Origin: Auraticoccus monumenti
GTDB lineage: Bacteria > Actinomycetota > Actinomycetes > Propionibacteriales > Propionibacteriaceae
DNA length: 64,000 bases
NCBI RefSeq assembly: GCF_900101785.1
Contig: NZ_LT629688.1
Coordinates: forward strand, 1,178,001-1,242,000
Direction: 5' to 3'
Below, in pieces: positions 26,244 to 35,252 of the stretch (the first letter of the stretch is position 1; every line of letters starts with the position of its first letter). The notes below the pieces were generated by a model. The model saw nothing but the letters and a program-made list of their open reading frames with translations. It had not been told where the DNA came from and made no database searches. The position numbers and the translations under genes were made by a program.

Positions 26244-27440
26244 CTAGTGGCCGACGCGGTCGAGCAACCCGCGCTGGTGGAGGTTCCGGATGAGGGCACG
26301 CAGCCCGAACTCCCAGCGCGGGGCGGTCTCGGAGCGGGTGACGCGGTTCACCAGCGTGCCCAGCCGGGGGCTGGAGATGCGGACCACGTCCTCGAGGTGG
26401 TGGGTGAAGCCCATGCCGGGGTGGTCCCGGTCCTGGGTGGGGGAGAAGAGGGTGCCGGTGTAGAGCAGCACACCATCCGGGTACTGGTGCGCGTCCCCGA
26501 CGGTGTAGGCGGCCAGCTCGGCGACGTCGCGGGAGATCTGGCTCATGTCGCTCGTCCCGTCGAGGACGAAGCCGTCGTCGACACCGAGCACCTGCAGCCG
26601 CACCGCGGCGCCACGGACGTCGTCGAGGGTGAAGTCGTCGTCCAGCAGCCGCAGGAACGGTCCGGCCGCGGCGGAGGCGTTGTTGTCCTTCGCCCTGGGC
26701 AGCAGCAGCGCGGACCGGCCCTCGACGTCGCGGAGGTTGACGTCGTTGCCCAACGTCGCGCCCACGACCCGTCCGGTCGAGGTCACGGCCAGCGCCACCT
26801 CGGGCTCGGGGTTGTTCCAGCTCGACACCTCTGCCACCCCGACCTGCTGACCGCACCCCACCGCCGACAGCACCGGCGCCTTGGTGAACACCTCCGGGTC
26901 CGGGCCGAGCCCGACCTCGAGGTACTGCGACCACAGTCCACGCGACTGCAGGTCCGTCTTGAGCCGGGCCGCGTCCTCGCTGCCGGGACGCACCGCCGAG
27001 ACCTCGCGTCCGACGACCGCCTCCAGCTCACCACGCAGCCGGTCGGCCTGGGCGGGGTCGCCGCCGGCGCGCTCCTCGATCAGCCGCTCCATCAGCGAGC
27101 TGGCGAAGGTCACCCCGGCCGCCTTCAGCACCGACAGGTCGACCGGGGCCAGCAGCGTGGGTGACGCCGGATCGCCCGCGCCCTCGGCCAGCGAGGCGGC
27201 GAGCACGTCGGTCAGCGGCCACCCTCGCCCCGGCTCGGCCTGCCGCAGCGCAGCGACCGGGTCGGGCTGCTCGAGCAGGTCCGAGATGGTGGGGAAGCTC
27301 GCGGAGACGTCGACCAGCTCCTCACCGCGGACGGTGACGACGCAGGGTCCCGCGACCGCGGGGTCCAGCACCCGGCCCACCAGCGTGGCCCGGCCGACGT
27401 CGGTGGGAAGCAGGTCGGAGAGGTCGTCGAGGAGGTTCAT
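26244..27440 (-). CDS. Fumarylacetoacetate hydrolase (FAH) family enzyme
   Basis: 398 residues. The C-terminal half has the FAH fold: VGVAEVSSWNNPEPEVALAV (metal-binding Glu residues), GATLGNDVNLRDVEGRSALL, LGVDDGFVLDGTSDMSQISRD. This subgroup of about 390 residues includes sugar-acid enzymes such as 2-keto-3-deoxy-L-arabonate or -fuconate dehydratases/hydrolases; assignment within it is uncertain. It lies downstream of the RraA gene but beyond a strong terminator, so it probably has its own promoter. Start ATG at 27440. Confidence 0.8.
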   Translation of the reverse strand: MNLLDDLSDLLPTDVGRATLVGRVLDPAVAGPCVVTVRGEELVDVSASFPTISDLLEQPDPVAALRQAEPGRGWPLTDVLAASLAEGAGDPASPTLLAPVDLSVLKAAGVTFASSLMERLIEERAGGDPAQADRLRGELEAVVGREVSAVRPGSEDAARLKTDLQSRGLWSQYLEVGLGPDPEVFTKAPVLSAVGCGQQVGVAEVSSWNNPEPEVALAVTSTGRVVGATLGNDVNLRDVEGRSALLLPRAKDNNASAAAGPFLRLLDDDFTLDDVRGAAVRLQVLGVDDGFVLDGTSDMSQISRDVAELAAYTVGDAHQYPDGVLLYTGTLFSPTQDRDHPGMGFTHHLEDVVRISSPRLGTLVNRVTRSETAPRWEFGLRALIRNLHQRGLLDRVGH

Positions 27441-27544
27441 GGCGTCCTTGTCGGGTGGTGGGACGGGGGACAGGGGACCGGACCATCAGGCTCCCGGCGC
27501 AGAGGACGGCGCGTCGCACGGCCGGCGGTACCGGCCGCGAGGCC

Positions 27545-27607
27545 CACGTCGGCCGGGACGGGAGCGTCCGGCAGCGCACGTCCGCCCCTCACGTCGGCCG
27601 GGACGGG
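27545..27607. repeat. 18-bp direct repeat upstream of the FAH gene
   Basis: CACGTCGGCCGGGACGGG appears at 27545-27562 and 27590-27607, 45 bases apart, between the terminator and the FAH start. Could be a regulator site for that gene. Confidence 0.4.
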
Positions 27608-27618
27608 TGGGCCGGTGA

Positions 27619-27653
27619 CCGGGCACGGACGCACGTTCGGCGTCCGTGCCCGG
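27619..27653 (-). terminator. Strong terminator of the catabolic operon
   Basis: CCGGGCACGGACGC, loop ACGTTCG, GCGTCCGTGCCCGG: a perfect 14-bp stem starting 10 bases past the RraA stop. It closes the long operon that begins at 36118. Confidence 0.8.
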
Positions 27654-27663
27654 CCGGGCCGGG

Positions 27664-28440
27664 TCAGACGTTCGCGTACCAGGCCTCGACGGCCTCGACG
27701 TCGGTGCTGGCGTCGCCGGGGCGACCGAGCTTGTCGTAGTGGCGCTTGCGGGCCCGCATGTCGCTCAGCAGCACCGCCCGGGCGTGGGTGGCCACCTCCA
27801 CCGCGACCTCGCGGGGCACCACGACCACCCCGTCGTCGTCGGCGCCCACGACGTCGCCGGGGTTGACCTGGGTGCCGCCGCAGGCGATCTGCGTCTGCGC
27901 CTCGACGGCCTCGATCCGCCCGGGGATGATGGTGCGGCCGCGACGGCGGGCCACCACCGGTGTGCCCTGGGCCTCGAGCTCGCCGGTGTCACGGGCGTAG
28001 CCGTCGGTGATGATCCCGACCGCGCCGCCGACGATCGTGCCCATGGCGTTCTCCGAGCCCCAGAAGCCGACCTCGGGGCCGCCGCCGGAGTCCATCACCA
28101 CCACGTGGCCGGGGGTCAGGTCGTTGGGGAGGCGCTCGGCCGGGTACTTCTCGAACCAGAGCCGGTGGGCCGCGACGACGTCCTCGGTGCTGGTCAGCTT
28201 CCACATCGGCTTGTTGGAGGGGACGCAGCGCAGGGTGGCGGCCTCGCCGAAGAACTTCATGCCCCGCCAGAGCGGACGCACGTCGTGGTTCATCAGACCG
28301 ATGTTGAAGTAGCCGATGCCGTCCATGGCGTCGACGACGTCCACCACCCGGAGGAACTTGTACAACGTCCCGAGCTGGTCCGGGTCCGCCTGGGTGTAGG
28401 GCAGCTCCGGGGCCTGCTGGACGGGCAGGGTGTGGGTCAT
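27664..28440 (-). CDS. RraA-family protein (aldolase-like, dimethylmenaquinone methyltransferase superfamily)
   Basis: 258 residues. Core motif MGTIVGGAVGIITDGYARD carries the Gly-rich loop and Arg-Asp pair that bind substrate and divalent metal in 4-hydroxy-2-oxoglutarate-type aldolases (HMG/CHA aldolase, LigK). GTPVVARRRGRT and PGDVVGADDDGVVVVP follow as in the family. An N-terminal extension of about 60 residues, including YTQADPDQLGTLYKFLRVVDVVDAMDGIG, precedes the fold. Likely cleaves a hydroxy-oxo-acid to pyruvate or oxaloacetate in this cluster. Last gene of the operon. Confidence 0.85.
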   Translation of the reverse strand: MTHTLPVQQAPELPYTQADPDQLGTLYKFLRVVDVVDAMDGIGYFNIGLMNHDVRPLWRGMKFFGEAATLRCVPSNKPMWKLTSTEDVVAAHRLWFEKYPAERLPNDLTPGHVVVMDSGGGPEVGFWGSENAMGTIVGGAVGIITDGYARDTGELEAQGTPVVARRRGRTIIPGRIEAVEAQTQIACGGTQVNPGDVVGADDDGVVVVPREVAVEVATHARAVLLSDMRARKRHYDKLGRPGDASTDVEAVEAWYANV

Positions 28441-28531
28441 GGTGTGATCGCTCCTCGGTTGTGGTTGTGCGGTCGGCCCGGGCGGCGGGTGCCGGCGGGA
28501 CGTGGGGGTGACGCGGGTGCGCGTCGGTGGG

Positions 28532-29044
28532 TCAGGCGGACCCGGCGTGTCGCCGGGCCAGCTCGACGTAGGTCTCGGCGTTGGTGACGAGGTGCTCGCG
28601 CTCGGGGTCGGTGAGCTCGCGGCGTACCCGGGCGGGCAGCCCGAGCACCAGTGAGCCCGACGGGATCTCGACGTCCTCGGCCACCACCGCGCCGGCGCCG
28701 ATGATGACGTCGTCGCCGATGCGGGCCCGGTTGAGCACGATCGCGCCCATCCCGACCAGCACCCGGTCGCCGACCGTGCAGTTGTGCAGGACGGCCCGGT
28801 GGCCGACGGTGACCTGGCGGCCGAGGCGGACCCCGAGCCCGGGGTCGGCGTGCAGCACGCAGCCGTCCTGGACGTTGCTCCGCGGCCCGACCACGATGTC
28901 CTCACCGTCGCCGCGCAGGACGGCGCCGAACCAGACCGAGGCGTGCTCGGCCAGGCGGACCCGCCCCACCAGCGAGGCGGTCGGCGCGACCCAGGCGGTG
29001 GGGTCCACCTCCGGGTGGTGGCCTTCGAACCCGTGCAGGCTCAC
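28532..29044 (-). CDS. Gamma carbonic anhydrase-like hexapeptide-repeat protein
   Basis: 170 residues of left-handed beta-helix repeats (VGRVRLAEHASVWFGAV; VGDRVLVGMGAIVLNRARIG; VAEDVEIPSGSLVLG). Three His in NVQDGCVLHADPG and VTVGHRAVLHNC occupy the metal positions of gamma carbonic anhydrases, PaaY and CaiE. PaaY-type members act as thioesterases that rescue CoA, which would fit the CoA genes here. The GTG at 29044 overlaps the amidohydrolase stop (GTGA); a GTG at 29053 is an alternative. Confidence 0.85.
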   Translation of the reverse strand: MSLHGFEGHHPEVDPTAWVAPTASLVGRVRLAEHASVWFGAVLRGDGEDIVVGPRSNVQDGCVLHADPGLGVRLGRQVTVGHRAVLHNCTVGDRVLVGMGAIVLNRARIGDDVIIGAGAVVAEDVEIPSGSLVLGLPARVRRELTDPEREHLVTNAETYVELARRHAGSA

Positions 29045-29922
29045 CGTGACCACCGCCCCAGGTCGTACCAGCGCGTCGCGGTCCCGCCGAGCACCTCGGC
29101 CCGGTCGTCGGCGTCGGGGACCACCCGCTCCAGCACGGCCACCTGGTCCCGCCACAGCGTGCGGTAGTCCGTGCCGAGCTCGGAGACCGGCCAGTTGCTG
29201 GCCAGCATGGTCCGCTCCGGGCCGAACGCCTCCAGCACGACGCCGGCGACCTCGTCCAGCTGCTCGGGCTGCCAGTCCCAGCGCGAGACCACGTCCAGCC
29301 CCACCGACAGCTTGATCGCCACCCCGGGGGCGTCGGCCAGCCGGGCGATGTTGTCCCGCCACGGCTGGGCGGGCGCGCCGTCCAGCGGCGGCCGTGCCAG
29401 GTGGTCCACCACGATCCGCAGCCCCGGCACCTGCTCGGCCAGCTGCACCACCTGGGCGCACTGGACGTCGTCGAGCGGGACCACGTCCCAGGACAGCCCG
29501 GCGTCGGCCAGCTCGGTGAAGAGCTCGACGACGTCGTCGCCGGCCAGCCAGTCCAGCGGCTCACGACCGACCAGGCAGCGGACCCCGACCAGACGGGGGA
29601 GGTCCATCCGGGTCCGCTCCCGCCGCGCGGCGTCCGGGTCGCGCAGCGGCAGCCAGCCGACGACCCCGCGCACCGGCTCCAGCCGGCTCCAGCGGGCCAG
29701 CCGGTCGTTCTCCTCCGGTCCGTCCTCGGACTCCACCAGCACGGTGCCGTCGATCCCGAGCTCGACGGTCATCGTCGCCAGGTCCTCGGGACGGAAGTCG
29801 CGCACCAGGGCGCCGTGCCCGGGTCCGCGCCAGGGCTGCTCGCTCTCCCCGGCCACCCAGAAGTGCTGGTGGGCGTCGATGGTGGTGGTCGCGGGCGTCG
29901 GGTCCGCGGGTGCGGCGGTCAT
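29041..29922 (-). CDS. Amidohydrolase_2 family hydrolase, fuconolactonase-like
   Basis: 293 residues, COG3618. Metal-binding IDAHQHFW at about 15-22, then LVESEDGPEENDRLARWS, VRCLVGREPLDWL, IVVDHLARP and MLASNWPVSELGTDY complete the TIM-barrel active site. Relatives hydrolyse L-fucono-, L-rhamnono- or pyrone-dicarboxylate lactones. In this operon it probably opens a sugar lactone. Overlaps both neighbours by 4 bases. Confidence 0.85.
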   Translation of the reverse strand: MTAAPADPTPATTTIDAHQHFWVAGESEQPWRGPGHGALVRDFRPEDLATMTVELGIDGTVLVESEDGPEENDRLARWSRLEPVRGVVGWLPLRDPDAARRERTRMDLPRLVGVRCLVGREPLDWLAGDDVVELFTELADAGLSWDVVPLDDVQCAQVVQLAEQVPGLRIVVDHLARPPLDGAPAQPWRDNIARLADAPGVAIKLSVGLDVVSRWDWQPEQLDEVAGVVLEAFGPERTMLASNWPVSELGTDYRTLWRDQVAVLERVVPDADDRAEVLGGTATRWYDLGRWSR

Positions 29923-30725
29923 CGTCCCTCCCAGGAGGCCGGTCGTCGGGCGAGGAAGGCCTGGACGCCCTCGGCGAAGTCGGCGCTGCCGTAGCAGGCC
30001 CCCACCAGGTCGTCGCAGTCCGCCTCGGGGTCGTGGTCCAGTCGTCGGCTCGTCTGCTTCAACGCCCGGACGCTCAGCGGCGCACCGCCGGCGATCGTCC
30101 GGGCCAGCTCGGCGGCCACCGGACGCGGGTCGCTGCCGGCGGGGAGCAGCCGCGTGATGAACCCGCTGGGGGCCAGCTCGGCGGCGCTCACCAGGTCCGC
30201 GGCCAGCAGCAGCTGGTCGGTGCGGGCGGCCCCGAGACGGCGGCGCACCAACTCGACGGCGGAGGCGTCGATGCAGTTGCCCAGGGTCCGCGACACCGGG
30301 GCGCCGAACTGGACGTCCTCGGCGGCGACCACCAGGTCGCAGGCCGCGGCCAGCACCAGCCCGGCGCCGACCGCCAGCCCGGGCACCGCCGCGACCACCG
30401 GGACCGGCACCGCCTGCAGCGCCTCCAGCACCGCCCGCACCCGCTGCTCGTAGCGCAGCCCGGCATCGGCGTCGAAGCCGGGGAACTGGGCGATGTCGGT
30501 GCCGGCGGCGAAGGCGCGGTCCCCGGTCGAGGTCAGCACCACCGCCCGCACCCGCGGGTCACCGGCGACGTCCCGGGCGTGCTGCTCCAGCTCGTCGTAC
30601 ATCCGCCAGGTCAGGGCGTTGAGCTTGCGCGGGTGGTCCAGCCGGAGCGTGAGGACCGCCCCGTCCAGGGAGCTGCGCACCCCGTCGACGGCGTCCTCCC
30701 CGCCGACGGGCTCCTGGTCAGCCAC
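29919..30725 (-). CDS. Enoyl-CoA hydratase/isomerase family protein
   Basis: 268 residues with the crotonase fold: LRLDHPRKLNALTWRMYDEL, the oxyanion-hole segments FAAGTDIAQF and PGLAVGAGLVLAAACD, and a C-terminal helix bundle. I cannot place both catalytic glutamates of classical hydratases, so the reaction (hydration, isomerisation, thioester hydrolysis or C-C cleavage) is open. GTG at 30725 overlaps the CoA-transferase stop by 8 bases, implying coupling. Confidence 0.85.
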   Translation of the reverse strand: MADQEPVGGEDAVDGVRSSLDGAVLTLRLDHPRKLNALTWRMYDELEQHARDVAGDPRVRAVVLTSTGDRAFAAGTDIAQFPGFDADAGLRYEQRVRAVLEALQAVPVPVVAAVPGLAVGAGLVLAAACDLVVAAEDVQFGAPVSRTLGNCIDASAVELVRRRLGAARTDQLLLAADLVSAAELAPSGFITRLLPAGSDPRPVAAELARTIAGGAPLSVRALKQTSRRLDHDPEADCDDLVGACYGSADFAEGVQAFLARRPASWEGR

Positions 30726-31920
30726 GGACGGCCCCCTCGGCGAGCGACCCGGTGCCCGCCCCGGCCGCGGCCAGCAGGTCGTCGTGCTCCCCGAGCAGCG
30801 GGGCCGGACGGCGGACCGTGGCCGGGGTGCCGGAGAGCCGGACCGGGGAGGCCAGCACCTTGACCGTGCCCTCCACCGGGTGCTCGTAGCTGGTGACCGC
30901 ACCGCGCTCGGCGACGTGGGGGTCGGAGTCCAGCACGTAGGAGTAGTCCCGGATCGGTCCGGCCGGGACGCCGATCTCCAGCAGGGCCTCCACCCACTCG
31001 TCCACGGTCCGGGAGGAGAACAGCGGCGTGAGCTCGGCGACCAGCTCGTCGCGGTGGCGCATCCGCAGGGTGTTGGTGCTGTAGCGCGCGTCCTGCACCA
31101 GCTCCGGCACTCCCAGCACCTCGCACAGCCGGGACCACAGGCGCTCGTTGTTGGCGCCCACCGTCAGGTAGCCGTCGCTGGCCCGGAACGCCTGGTACGG
31201 GGCGGACATCCGGTTCGCCGACCCCAGCGCCGCCGGCGCCTCGCCGGTCGCCCAGTACTCGGTGGACTCCCACACCGACAGCGCCAGCGCGGACTCGAAC
31301 AGCGACACCTCCAGGTACTGCCCCTCCCCGGTGGCCAGCCGGGCCACGTAGGCGGTGAGGATGCCGAAGGCGGTGAACATGCCCGCCCCCAGGTCGGCCA
31401 CCGGCAGCCCGCACTTGACCGGGTCGCCGCCGGGCTCGCCGGTGATGCTCATCACCCCCGACATGCCCTGGGCGATCAGGTCGTACCCGGGGCGACGGGC
31501 GTACGGACCGGTCTGGCCGAAGCCGGAGATGCTGGCGTAGATCAGCGCCGGGTTGTGCTGCTTGAGGGTCTCGTAGTCGATGCCCAGCCGCGTCGTGACG
31601 CCCGGCCGGAAGTTCTCCACCACCACGTCGGCCTCGCCCACCATGGCGTAGAACCGCTCCCGCTGTGCCTCGTCCTTCAGGTCCAGCCGGACGCTGCGCT
31701 TGTTGCGGTTGAGGGCCAGGAAGGCCCGGGAGTCCTCCCCCCGGACGGCGTAGCCCCAGGAGGTGCGGGTCTGGTCCCCGCCGTCGGGGTTCTCGATCTT
31801 GACGACGTCGGCGCCCATGTCGGCCAGCATCATCGTGCAGTACGGGCCGGACATCACCTGGGTCAGGTCGAGCACCCGCATGCCGCTCAGGGCGCCGTCG
31901 GGCAGGTCGGACAAGGTCAT
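30718..31920 (-). CDS. Class III CoA-transferase (CaiB/BaiF/Frc family)
   Basis: 400 residues. Family segments: GMRVLDLTQVMSGPYCTMML, ADMGADVVKIENPDGGD, VRLDLKDEAQRERFY, YASISGFGQTGPYARRPGYDL. The catalytic Asp lies in CGLPVADLGAGMFTAF, where the aspartyl-CoA intermediate forms. It moves CoA from a donor acyl-CoA to a carboxylic acid. Start ATG at 31920. A hairpin separates it from the upstream binding-protein gene. Confidence 0.9.
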   Translation of the reverse strand: MTLSDLPDGALSGMRVLDLTQVMSGPYCTMMLADMGADVVKIENPDGGDQTRTSWGYAVRGEDSRAFLALNRNKRSVRLDLKDEAQRERFYAMVGEADVVVENFRPGVTTRLGIDYETLKQHNPALIYASISGFGQTGPYARRPGYDLIAQGMSGVMSITGEPGGDPVKCGLPVADLGAGMFTAFGILTAYVARLATGEGQYLEVSLFESALALSVWESTEYWATGEAPAALGSANRMSAPYQAFRASDGYLTVGANNERLWSRLCEVLGVPELVQDARYSTNTLRMRHRDELVAELTPLFSSRTVDEWVEALLEIGVPAGPIRDYSYVLDSDPHVAERGAVTSYEHPVEGTVKVLASPVRLSGTPATVRRPAPLLGEHDDLLAAAGAGTGSLAEGAVRG

Positions 31921-31947
31921 TCGGGCTCTCCTCGCGAAGGGGTTCGG

Positions 31948-31982
31948 TCCGGGCGGGCGGACGGTCGGGCCGCCCGCCCGGA
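31948..31982 (-). terminator. Intra-operon hairpin after the binding-protein gene
   Basis: TCCGGGCGGGCGG, loop ACGGTCGGG, CCGCCCGCCCGGA: a perfect 13-bp stem between the binding-protein stop (31997) and the CoA-transferase start. It may protect the transporter mRNA or attenuate transcription into the enzyme genes. Confidence 0.6.
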
Positions 31983-31996
31983 CGTCGACGGTGGGC

Positions 31997-33325
31997 TCAG
32001 CCGAGGCTGGCGTTGGTCTCGGTGAAGAAGGCGTCGACCGCCTCTTCCAGGGTCAGCCGTCCGAACGCGACCTCGTTGTAGTTGCGCGTGAAGGCCTGCT
32101 GGAACACCGCGTTGAAGCCGGGCGGGTAGTTCACCTTGGGCGGGTTGTCCTCGCTGATGGCCCGGTACTGCTCGAGCTCGTCGCGCTTGAGGTCGGGCAG
32201 CTCGGAGTCCTCGGCGGTCAGGGCGTCCAGCACCGCGGTGTTCGTGGGGGCGCCGTTGTCGGCGGCGAAGGTCACCCCGGCCTCGACGTCGTTGGTGAAG
32301 AAGTCGATGAACGCGGCCGCGGTGGGGACGTTCTCGCAGTTGGTGGAGATGCCGAAGCCGGAGGCCACCAGGATGTTGCCGATCCCGGCGGGTCCGTCGG
32401 GGTAGCGGGCGGCCTGGAGCTGTCCGGCGTCACGGCCCTCGAGGGTCTGCTGGGCCACGTAGAGGGAGTTGCCCGGGAGCACCCCGACCATCAACTGCCC
32501 GGTCGCCAGGTAGCCCTGGTCGGCCCCGGGTGGCTCCTCGGCGGACATGTCCGGAGGCAGGGCGACGCCCTCCTCCTGCAGCTTCAGCCAGGTGCCCCAG
32601 TACTCCTTGAGCTGGTCCTCGGTGAAGCCCAGCTTGCCCTCGGCGTCGAAGACCTCGATGCCCTGGCCCACGGCCCAGGCGTAGAAGGCGTTCTGCTCCT
32701 CGCCGCCGGCCGCCACCGCGTAGGTGCCCTCGGGCAGACCCTCCTGGGCGCTGCGCACGTACTCGAAGAACTGCTCCCAGTCCCAGCTCTCCGGAGGGGC
32801 GCCCGCGCCGGCCTCCTCGGCCAGGGTGGTGTTGATCATCAGGGCGTCCCAGGCGATGCCGTAGGGGATGAAGTACAGCTTGCCGTCGCTGCCCCGGCCA
32901 CCGTCGAGGACGGCGGCGGGGATCATGCTGGTGTCGATGGCCCCGGAGGCCACCATGTCGTCCAGCGGCTGCAGGGTCTGGCGCTTCACGTAGTCGTTGA
33001 CCTGGCGGTCCTGCATCTGCACCACGCAGGGGAGCGACCGGCTGGAGGCCTGCACGTTCAGCCGGTTGAAGTACTGCGCGTAGTCGGCGGACTGGGTCTC
33101 GGTGGTCACCTCGGGGTGGGCCTCGTTGAACTGCTCGATGACGGCGTTGGTCTTGGCGTTGCGGGACTCACCACCCCACCAGGCGACCTGGAGCGCGCCG
33201 CTGACCTCGCCCTGGCCGTCCGAGCTTTCCGCGGTTCCCTGGTTGAGGCACGCCGTGCTGGTGAGCGCGACGCCGAGCAGCAGCGCGACCCCGGTGAGGG
33301 TTCGGCGGCGACGTGGCTGGGTCAT
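31997..33325 (-). CDS. CUT1-type ABC substrate-binding lipoprotein of the second cluster
   Basis: 442 residues. Signal with lipobox (ALTSTACLNQ, Cys at about 26). Mature protein begins ALQVAWWGGESRNAKTNAVI, a family 1 sugar-binding protein. It supplies the two permeases transcribed just before it. The ligand is unknown; the enzymes downstream suggest a sugar acid, lactone or glycoside with a carboxyl group. ATG at 33325 is preceded by AAAGGACCTCCG. Confidence 0.9.
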   Translation of the reverse strand: MTQPRRRRTLTGVALLLGVALTSTACLNQGTAESSDGQGEVSGALQVAWWGGESRNAKTNAVIEQFNEAHPEVTTETQSADYAQYFNRLNVQASSRSLPCVVQMQDRQVNDYVKRQTLQPLDDMVASGAIDTSMIPAAVLDGGRGSDGKLYFIPYGIAWDALMINTTLAEEAGAGAPPESWDWEQFFEYVRSAQEGLPEGTYAVAAGGEEQNAFYAWAVGQGIEVFDAEGKLGFTEDQLKEYWGTWLKLQEEGVALPPDMSAEEPPGADQGYLATGQLMVGVLPGNSLYVAQQTLEGRDAGQLQAARYPDGPAGIGNILVASGFGISTNCENVPTAAAFIDFFTNDVEAGVTFAADNGAPTNTAVLDALTAEDSELPDLKRDELEQYRAISEDNPPKVNYPPGFNAVFQQAFTRNYNEVAFGRLTLEEAVDAFFTETNASLG

Positions 33326-33381
33326 GACGGAGGTCCTTTCGTCGAGGCGGCGTCGGTGCCGCCAGGTCTGGGTGGTGGTGC

Positions 33382-34302
33382 TCACTTGAGGCCGGTCGTG
33401 GCGATGCCCTCGACCAGCAGGCGTTGGGAGGCGATGAAGAAGCCGACGATGGGGGCCAGGGAGAGGGTGGCCATCGCGAAGAGGGTCCCGTAGGTGCTCT
33501 GGCCGGTCTGGTCGAGGAACGCGTTCAGCCCCAGCGAGACGGTCCAGAGATCGGAGCCGGGCAGGTACAGCAGCGGTCCCAGCAGGTCGTTCCAGGCCCA
33601 CACGAAGGTGAACATCGCGGTGGTGCCGATCGCCGGGAGCGACATCGGCATGATGATCCGCCAGAAGATGCCCCAGTGCCCGCAGCCGTCGATTCGGGCC
33701 GACTCGTCCAGCGACTTCGGCAGGGTGCGGATGAACTGCACCATCAGGAAGATGAAGAAGGCGTCGACGCCGAAGAAGTGCGGGACGGTCAGGGGCAGGT
33801 AGGTGTTCACCCAGCCCATCTGGTTGAAGATGATGTACTTCGGGATCAGCGTGACGTGCTGGGGCAGCAGCATGGTGGCGATCACCAGGCCGAACAGCAC
33901 CCGCTTGAAGGGGAACTCCAGCCGGGCGAAGGCGTAGGCGGTCAGCGAGCAGGCGAACAGGTTGCCCAGGATCTGACCGATCGTGATGATCGCGGAGTTG
34001 ACGAAGTAGCGGCTGAAGTTGAGGTTGCCCACCGACCAGCCGTCGACGTAGTTCTGCACCGTGTAGGTGTCGGAGAACAGGCTCAGGCCGGCGAAGGTCT
34101 GGTTGCCGGGCCGGAACGAGGCCCCGACCATCCACAGCACCGGGTAGAGCATCACCGCCAGGAAGCTGAGCAGCACGGCGTGCTTGATGATGCCCCGCAG
34201 CACCCGGTTGCCGGCGGGGCGCTGGGTGCGGGCGTCCCAGGGGCGTGGGGACCGGCCCGGGCGGACGCTGTCCGGCTGGGCGGGCGCGGTGGTCGTCGTC
34301 AT
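33382..34302 (-). CDS. Carbohydrate ABC transporter permease, MalG type
   Basis: 306 residues, six membrane segments, EAA loop DESARIDGCGHWGIFWRIIMP. Cytoplasmic N-terminal 35 residues are Pro/Arg-rich. Start overlaps the upstream permease stop by 4 bases. Only about a third of residues appear alike to the permease at 16191, so this is a distinct system. Confidence 0.92.
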   Translation of the reverse strand: MTTTTAPAQPDSVRPGRSPRPWDARTQRPAGNRVLRGIIKHAVLLSFLAVMLYPVLWMVGASFRPGNQTFAGLSLFSDTYTVQNYVDGWSVGNLNFSRYFVNSAIITIGQILGNLFACSLTAYAFARLEFPFKRVLFGLVIATMLLPQHVTLIPKYIIFNQMGWVNTYLPLTVPHFFGVDAFFIFLMVQFIRTLPKSLDESARIDGCGHWGIFWRIIMPMSLPAIGTTAMFTFVWAWNDLLGPLLYLPGSDLWTVSLGLNAFLDQTGQSTYGTLFAMATLSLAPIVGFFIASQRLLVEGIATTGLK

Positions 34303-35252
34303 GATTCGTCTCCGTAGTGGACCCAGTAGCGGGAGGAGCGGAAGAACACCGCGGTGACCACGGCGAGCGCGATCAGCAGCAGCCAGGCCATCGCCGAGGC
34401 GTAGCCCATCTGGAGCTGGGTGAAGCCGCGCTCGTAGAGGTAGAGGGTGTAGAAGAGGGTGGAGTCGACCGGCCCGCCGGTGCCCCCGCTGACGACGTAG
34501 GCGCCGGTGAAGGACTGGAAGGCGTTGATGGTGCCCATCAGCACGTTGAAGAACACCAGCGGCGTCATCAGCGGCAGCGTGATGGAGAAGAAGCGGCGCA
34601 CCTTGCTGGCACCGTCGACCTCGGCGGCCTCGAGCAGCTCCCGCGGGACCTGCCGCAGACCGGCGAGGAAGATGATCATGGTCGAGCCGAAGGCCCACAG
34701 GTTGAGGGTGATGATCGTGCCGAGGGCGCGGTCGGGGTCACCCACCCAGCTGCCCACCCCCTCGATGCCGAACAGCGCCGCGACGGAGTTGACCAGCCCG
34801 TCGGCCCCGAACACCTGGCGCCACAGGGCGGCGATCGCGACGCTGGCCCCCATCAGCGAGGGCAGGTAGAACAGGGCGCGGTAGCCGGTCAGGAACCTCA
34901 GCCGGCTGTTCAGCAGCAGGGCGACCAGCATGGCCACCACCTGCAGCAGCGGCACGAAGACCACCACGTAGGTGAGGGTGACGGTGACCGACTTCCAGAA
35001 CCGGGGGTCGTCACCCATGGCGGCGTAGTTGGCCAGGCCCACCCACTCCGGGCTGCTGAGCAGGTCGTAGCGGGTGAAGGAGAGGTAGAGCGAGTAGAGC
35101 ATCGGGCCGAAGGTGAACAGGACCATCCCGAGGAGCCAGGGGAGCAGGAAGAAGAAGGCGGCCAGGGTCTGGCCGCGTCCGCCGCCCCCGCTGCGCCGTC
35201 GCGGTGTCGTGGGTGGGGCCAGGACCGGCTCGACGGCCGTGGTCAGCGTCAT
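34299..35252 (-). CDS. Carbohydrate ABC transporter permease, MalF type
   Basis: 317 residues with six membrane segments and the EAA loop LEAAEVDGASKVRRFFSITLP. Channel partner of the next gene. Overlaps the oxidoreductase stop by 4 bases (ATGA), placing uptake and catabolism in one transcript. No ATPase gene is nearby. Confidence 0.92.
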   Translation of the reverse strand: MTLTTAVEPVLAPPTTPRRRSGGGGRGQTLAAFFFLLPWLLGMVLFTFGPMLYSLYLSFTRYDLLSSPEWVGLANYAAMGDDPRFWKSVTVTLTYVVVFVPLLQVVAMLVALLLNSRLRFLTGYRALFYLPSLMGASVAIAALWRQVFGADGLVNSVAALFGIEGVGSWVGDPDRALGTIITLNLWAFGSTMIIFLAGLRQVPRELLEAAEVDGASKVRRFFSITLPLMTPLVFFNVLMGTINAFQSFTGAYVVSGGTGGPVDSTLFYTLYLYERGFTQLQMGYASAMAWLLLIALAVVTAVFFRSSRYWVHYGDES

